This document shows, in pieces, positions 7,342 through 9,836 of a DNA stretch of 9,836 bases (the stretch's first letter is position 1; each line of letters begins with the position of its first letter). The notes beneath the pieces are model-generated. The model saw only the letters and a program-made list of their open reading frames with translations, was not told where the DNA came from and did no database searches. Origin of the DNA: Paratractidigestivibacter sp963630635 (GTDB lineage Bacteria; Actinomycetota; Coriobacteriia; Coriobacteriales; Atopobiaceae); contig CAVGOA010000067.1 of assembly GCA_963630635.1 (NCBI GenBank), forward strand, positions 1 through 9,836. Reading direction: 5' to 3'. Position numbers and translations under genes: made by a program.

Positions 7342-9069
7342 ATGACTGCCATCACCAACAAGGGCGCCGCGGCCAAGCCGGCGGGCGCCAAGAGAAAGAA
7401 GAAAAAGGCTCCGACGCCGCTCAACGGATTCTTTGGCTATGCCGAGCGCGGCGGCACCTTTAGCGGCGAGATCGTGGCCGGCATTGGCATGGCGTTTCTC
7501 GCCGTGTGCGGGATGTTCATGAACATGCAGCTGGTGGCGACCTTGTTTGTCACGAACTACGCCGAGTCCACCATGAACCAGATCGCCACCAACGGCGAGG
7601 TCTATGCCATGACCTGGCTGGCTTCGATGCTGGCCGCCTGCGTGGGCACGCTGCTCATGGGCCTTGTGGCCCGCAGGCCCTTTGTCCAGGTCTCTAGCCT
7701 TTCTCTGTCCTGCGTGCTGGTGAGCACCGTGAGCCTCAACGCCGGGCTTACCTACTACAACATGCTGGCCATTTGCTTTGTGGCCAATGTCATCTACCTG
7801 GCACTTTGCGTCGTGCCGCAGGTGCGCCGCGCGATTGCGGCCGCTCTTCCCGCGCCGGTGAGGGCCGCCCTTCCCGCTGCGGCCGGCCTTTTGATGGCTT
7901 GGGTGGCGGCGCAGCTCACGGGGCTCTTCTCGGTGTCGTCCAACCTGATGCCCAACTACGGCACGGCTGCCAACATGGGCAGCGGCTTCGTGGGGCTCTC
8001 TGGCATGACGCACATCTCGGACTTTTCGTACATCACCGATATTTACCACCCGCAGATGCTTATCTCGGTCATCGCCGTGGTCTTGACCTTTGTCGTGTTT
8101 TTGGTTGGCCGCGCCAAGAAGACCCCCTATGGCAAGGCCCTTGCGGTGGGTACCGTCTTCTTCCTGCTGGCAACCGTCTTGGCCTGCGGCGTTAACTGGA
8201 AGAACTTTAACTTTGCGCTGTCGTTTTTGTGGGGTCGCCTGTGGATGGCGGGTTCCGAGGACGCCATGCAGGCGCACCTCTCTGCCGCTATCGTCAACCT
8301 GGGCATTGCCAAGGTCTTCACGCAGGGCTTCGACTTTAGTGGCTTTACCGGCAACGGCGGCAACCTGGGCGTGCTGTTGGGCTCGACGCTTTTGAGCTAC
8401 GTGTTCATGTTTGCGGCCGATGCCGAGTCGACCGTCGACGCCTGCGACGCCGTCTGCGGCTTGGACAAGGGCGGCGCCGACGCCGAGAAGGGCCGCGAGC
8501 TGGTCTTTATTGCCAACGGAGCCGCCAATGTGGTGAGCGCCTTGCTGGGCGCCTCGCCGGTTGCCGTGGGCAAGGAGTCTGTGTCCGGCGCCCGCGACCG
8601 CGCCCGCTCGGGCCTTGCGGCGGTTGTCGCCGCCGTGGTCTTTGGCCTGTCTGCCGTGGTGTGGGTCATCCCCACGCTGTGCGCGACTATTACCTCGTAT
8701 TCGATTAGCTTCAACATGTACGGCCACTACGGCTACACCATGCAGCTTTTGGCGCAGACGAGCTTCTCGGTTGCCGACGCGGTCATGGTCATCGTGGGCG
8801 TGGGCATGGCGATGCGCGCCGTGACCATCGATGTGCGCGACGCCGCGCAGGTCGCTCCCTTTGGCGCCACCGTTGCCGCCACGGTTTTGACCACCAACCT
8901 CGCCGTTGGCGTGGCCTGCGGCTGCGTGGCCCACGTCCTGGTCAACCTCGCGGCCCCGCGCCGCAAGAAGGGTCAGTCCAAGGTTGGCCTGGTAGAGCGC
9001 GTGGGCGGCGTGCCAACGCTAGTCCTGGCCGCCGTGAGCCTAGTGCTTCTTGTGCTGGTGGCCTGGTAG
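7342..9069 (+). CDS. AzgA/NCS2-like membrane permease, divergent
   Basis: The predicted product has 575 residues. It has a basic cytoplasmic start (KRKKKK) and then about twelve to fourteen membrane helices. The opening NGFFGYAERGGTFSGEIVAG matches the start of AzgA-type hypoxanthine/guanine/adenine permeases (the usual RGTTVRTEIIAG). Later landmarks also line up: FAADAEST (D360, E362) where the family has FDTIGT; GLDKGGADAEKGRE; and GASPVAVGKESVSGARDRARSGLAA (E412) where it has GTSxxTxxxESxxGxxxGGRTGL. The family's NPxIL and GMGLNAFF motifs are not kept, so substrate assignment to purines is uncertain. I chose the ATG at 7342 because GAGG (7330-7333) sits 8 nt before it; the in-frame GTG at 7333 and TTG at 7339 are alternatives. 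The hairpin before it suggests partly separate expression from the hydrolase and lipoprotein. Confidence 0.82.
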   Translation: MTAITNKGAAAKPAGAKRKKKKAPTPLNGFFGYAERGGTFSGEIVAGIGMAFLAVCGMFMNMQLVATLFVTNYAESTMNQIATNGEVYAMTWLASMLAACVGTLLMGLVARRPFVQVSSLSLSCVLVSTVSLNAGLTYYNMLAICFVANVIYLALCVVPQVRRAIAAALPAPVRAALPAAAGLLMAWVAAQLTGLFSVSSNLMPNYGTAANMGSGFVGLSGMTHISDFSYITDIYHPQMLISVIAVVLTFVVFLVGRAKKTPYGKALAVGTVFFLLATVLACGVNWKNFNFALSFLWGRLWMAGSEDAMQAHLSAAIVNLGIAKVFTQGFDFSGFTGNGGNLGVLLGSTLLSYVFMFAADAESTVDACDAVCGLDKGGADAEKGRELVFIANGAANVVSALLGASPVAVGKESVSGARDRARSGLAAVVAAVVFGLSAVVWVIPTLCATITSYSISFNMYGHYGYTMQLLAQTSFSVADAVMVIVGVGMAMRAVTIDVRDAAQVAPFGATVAATVLTTNLAVGVACGCVAHVLVNLAAPRRKKGQSKVGLVERVGGVPTLVLAAVSLVLLVLVAW

Positions 9070-9080
9070 GTCTTCTCGCT

Positions 9081-9116
9081 AAAAAACGGATCCGCGCGAA
9101 GTGCCGCGCGGATCCG
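9081..9116 (-). terminator. Intrinsic terminator of the helicase gene
   Basis: On the - strand a perfect 11-bp stem (9106-9116 with 9087-9097, loop GGCACTTC) is followed by six T residues (9086 down to 9081). It lies about 80 nt downstream of the helicase stop codon. Part of its stem is also the conserved left block of the hairpin element, which starts at 9094. Confidence 0.9.
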
Positions 9117-9183
9117 GTGTCAAAATCCCCTGCATTCCGTGCTGTTTTTGAGGCCAAATATGGCATGGAATGCAGGGGATTTT
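9094..9183. repeat. Variable-stem hairpin element, copy 2
   Basis: The 40 nt at 9094-9133 are identical to 37-76 and in the same orientation. The inverted repeat 9122-9143 with 9162-9183 forms 22 pairs without a mismatch, counting two G/T wobbles (9139/9166 and 9143/9162). The loop carries TTTTGAG at 9146-9152. The upper stem (9134-9143 with 9162-9171) differs from copy 1 but still pairs. Read on the + strand, the stem ends in GGGGATTTT, and the same is true on the - strand, so it can work as a two-way terminator between the convergent permease and helicase genes. Confidence 0.88.
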
Positions 9184-9195
9184 GTCTAGCTGGCC

Positions 9196-9836
9196 CTACT
9201 GCTGCAAAAGCGGCGTCATCTCTCCCTGCGAGAAGATCGTGATCTTGTGCATCGCGCGGCTGATCGCGGTGTAGAGGCGCCGGCGCGACAGGGGAGTGTC
9301 GGGGTAGACCTCGGCCTGCGCATCGGGGATGATGACGTGGTCGAACTCCAGGCCCTTGGCCACGCGCAGCGGCAGTAGCACCACGCCGCGGCCCGGCAGA
9401 TCCGAGTCCTTGCCCAGCACCTGCACGCGATCGCCCAGCTGCTTGGCAAGCCAGCTCACGCGCGAGTCGCTCTCGGCCACAAAGGCGGTCAGGCCCTCTT
9501 CGTCCGCGGCTTCCTCGGCAATGCGGGCCAGCTCGGCGAGGTAACCGTCACGGTCGTCTGCCGCAAAGGCGCGAATCTGGGGCGCCACGCCGGCACGCTG
9601 GACACTTGCCAGGTTCATCTGCTCGTCGGCGTCCAGAAGCCCGCAGAACAACTGCGTGATCTCGGGAGAAGAACGGTAGCTCGTGAGCAAGCGGCACTCC
9701 TCGACGCTGCCGTGCGACTCGACAAACACTTCCTTGACCTGCGCAAAGCTTGCCGTTCCCTCGAGAATGGCCTGGTGCTCGTCGCCCAGCAGCAAGAAGT
9801 GCGCGCGCGAGAAGTAGCGCGACAGCACCATCAGCT
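9196..9836 (-). CDS. HelD-like superfamily 1 (UvrD/Rep) helicase, C-terminal part
   Basis: Only the last 213 or so codons are inside the window. The frame runs off the right edge, so the Met at 9831 is internal and not the start. Superfamily 1 helicase motifs appear in order: LLLGDEHQAI (motif III), LLTSYRSSPEI (motif IV), VAKGLEFDHVIIPDA (motif V) and RRLYTAISRAMHKI (motif VI, with the arginine finger region). The short linkers and overall wording fit HelD-type helicases of Gram-positive bacteria, which bind RNA polymerase and help release it from stalled complexes. UvrD/PcrA or another UvrD-like protein is the alternative; the missing N-terminal part would decide. It is convergent with the permease gene and probably not functionally linked to the cluster. 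Confidence 0.85.
   Translation of the reverse strand, partial: LMVLSRYFSRAHFLLLGDEHQAILEGTASFAQVKEVFVESHGSVEECRLLTSYRSSPEITQLFCGLLDADEQMNLASVQRAGVAPQIRAFAADDRDGYLAELARIAEEAADEEGLTAFVAESDSRVSWLAKQLGDRVQVLGKDSDLPGRGVVLLPLRVAKGLEFDHVIIPDAQAEVYPDTPLSRRRLYTAISRAMHKITIFSQGEMTPLLQQ

Noticed and set aside
6319..8934. 871-codon open frame on the - strand opposite the lipoprotein and permease genes
   Set aside because: It is the same codon-bias shadow. It spans two unrelated genes and a terminator, and its product is His/Arg/Gly-rich without domains.
9102..9125. TTGACA on the - strand inside the conserved block as a -35 box
   Set aside because: No -10-like sequence lies 16-18 nt downstream; the region is part of the GC-rich terminator stem.
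37..9133. Hairpin elements as CRISPR repeats or insertion sequence ends
   Set aside because: There are only two copies 9 kb apart with no spacer array. The shared blocks are direct, not inverted, and no transposase or cas gene lies between them.

Overview
The window looks like chromosomal DNA from a high-GC actinobacterium. Collinsella or another member of the Coriobacteriia is my best guess. The basis is strong G/C third-position codon use, a Tat-exported glycosidase with an actinobacterial-style C-terminal membrane anchor, an AgrC/LytTR-type two-component pair, and general likeness to gut Coriobacteriia proteins. This is recognition by eye, not a database result.

Layout. Positions 1-297 hold no recognisable gene but carry an 88-nt hairpin element (copy 1). 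A two-component pair follows on the + strand: a seven-helix GHKL sensor histidine kinase (298-1692) and, 5 nt later, a LytTR response regulator (1698-2441), closed by a clear terminator (2472-2499). A 453-nt gap precedes a large exported family-3 glycoside hydrolase (2895-6122). Its two catalytic modules are in the reverse of the usual order. A 358-residue lipoprotein (6160-7236) lies 37 nt downstream, evidently in the same transcript. After a strong hairpin (7251-7294) comes an AzgA/NCS2-like membrane permease (7342-9069). The last gene is convergent and on the - strand: the C-terminal third or so of a HelD-like superfamily 1 helicase (9196-9836, continuing beyond the window). Copy 2 of the hairpin element, plus a - strand terminator, lies between the permease and the helicase.

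How the parts may work together (inference). The cluster reads as a sense, digest and transport unit. The kinase/LytTR pair would sense an external signal. The hydrolase is anchored on the outer face of the membrane, and the lipoprotein beside it may bind substrate or act as its partner. The permease may import a released product. The AzgA-like fold suggests a nucleobase or related small ring compound, but the key permease motifs and the hydrolase active-site motifs are both divergent, so the real substrate is open.

The least ordinary signal is the pair of hairpin elements at the two ends. They share a perfect 40-nt left half, equal overall length, the same outer stem and the same TTTTGAG loop motif. 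The upper stem differs between the copies, yet base pairing is kept. As direct repeats they bracket all five + strand genes.
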